A DNA stretch of 5,397 bases, from contig JBIICM010000170.1 of assembly GCA_044238875.1 (NCBI GenBank), positions 1 to 5,397 on the forward strand, read 5' to 3'. The position numbers were made by a program, and so were the translations under genes. The DNA is from JAIBAI01 sp044238875. GTDB lineage: Bacteria > Bacteroidota > Bacteroidia > M30B66. A model generated the notes under the pieces. It was not told the DNA's origin, ran no database searches, and saw nothing but the letters and a program-made list of their open reading frames with translations. This document shows, piece by piece, positions 5,023 through 5,397 of the stretch (position 1 is the stretch's first letter; every line of letters starts with the position of its first letter).

Positions 5023-5397
5023 ATGCAAATCGAAATACATAAAGACCGCAAGCTTGCTGAGCTGCAAAATGATTTCAGTCTGCTTTTTCCCTTTCTGAAA
5101 ATAGCTTTTTTTTCAGATAATCATGGCAAGGGAAAAGGTTCGGCCAAAACTGATGCGCTTGATCCTGAAACAACAGTGGCTGATTGCAGCGCCACCGGCA
5201 GCGAAGGAAATCTTCAGCTGAGCGCGGATATGACTGTTGCCGAGCTGGAACAAACAATTTACCGCGACTTTGGGCTGGCTGCGCAGGTATTCAGAAAAAC
5301 CGGGCATCATACCTGGCTTGAAACTACTGCTACCGACTTCTGGACCCTCCAGCGCCAAAACCAGCAGGGAAAAGAAATGATGGAACTCAATAGAGAG
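5023..5397 (+). CDS. Conserved Bacteroidota protein of unknown function (open at right edge)
   Basis: The reading frame starts with ATG at 5023-5025, 9 nt after the DoxX-like gene, and stays open for 125 codons to the end of the window. The visible part is mostly soluble and mixed in charge: MQIEIHKDRKLAELQNDFSLLFPFLKIAFF, a Gly/Lys-rich loop near 34-41, a threonine/aspartate-rich middle, TVAELEQTIYRDFGLAAQVFRKTG at about 71-94, and HTWLETTATDFWTLQRQNQQGKEMM near 95-119. There is no signal peptide or membrane helix. I recall similar short proteins in Bacteroidota ending soon after the QNxxGKEM segment, so the stop is probably only a few codons outside the window, but I know no name or function. 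The alternation of beta-like strands with the TVAELEQ helix could be a ubiquitin-like (beta-grasp) fold; this is a guess. The tight spacing suggests it works with, or is regulated with, the DoxX-like protein. Confidence 0.8.
   Translation, partial: MQIEIHKDRKLAELQNDFSLLFPFLKIAFFSDNHGKGKGSAKTDALDPETTVADCSATGSEGNLQLSADMTVAELEQTIYRDFGLAAQVFRKTGHHTWLETTATDFWTLQRQNQQGKEMMELNRE

Noticed and set aside
5075..5358. Two minus-strand frames opposite the right-edge gene.
   Set aside because: They overlap each other and the plus-strand gene, which has a promoter, tight operon spacing and recognisable conserved protein segments.

Overview
The window is a housekeeping stretch of a chromosome, most likely from a member of the Bacteroidota. 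Four things point there: the gene order DUF177–rpmF–plsX–fabH–accB–accC, the absence of Shine-Dalgarno sequences before the genes, A/T-rich leaders, and several matches to the Bacteroidota vegetative promoter (-33 TTTG, -7 TAnnTTTG). The cysteine-poor L32 and the Nfu_N–NifU two-domain protein fit the same group. The class or genus cannot be resolved from this sequence.

Minus-strand block (bases 1–4469, read right to left): nfu (iron-sulfur carrier), DUF177/YceD, rpmF (ribosomal protein L32), plsX, fabH, accB, accC. accC runs off the left edge. From DUF177 onward the genes are close together (gaps of 12, 37 and 44 nt, then 21 nt before accC, and an 8-nt overlap at plsX/fabH), so they are probably one operon. 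AccB and AccC are the biotin carrier and biotin carboxylase of acetyl-CoA carboxylase and supply malonyl-CoA. FabH starts fatty acid chains from malonyl-ACP. PlsX diverts acyl-ACP to acyl-phosphate for phospholipid synthesis. L32 and YceD tie this lipid block to ribosome synthesis, as in many bacteria. A -7 promoter match in the nfu–DUF177 gap could drive the lipid operon separately from nfu.

Divergent intergenic region (4470–4593, 124 bp): this is the longest non-coding stretch. It holds a -7 match for nfu, a well-formed -33/-7 promoter for the plus-strand genes, and between them a perfect 7-bp inverted repeat with a 6-bp spacer.

Plus-strand block (4594–5397): a small four-helix DoxX-like membrane protein, followed after 9 nt by a conserved Bacteroidota protein of unknown function that is still open at the right edge.

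I found no mobile element, CRISPR array, RNA gene, defence system or clearly new system. The most useful leads are the palindrome between nfu and the DoxX-like gene, the uncharacterised gene at the right edge, and corrected start codons (GTG for accC and DUF177, ATG for plsX and nfu).
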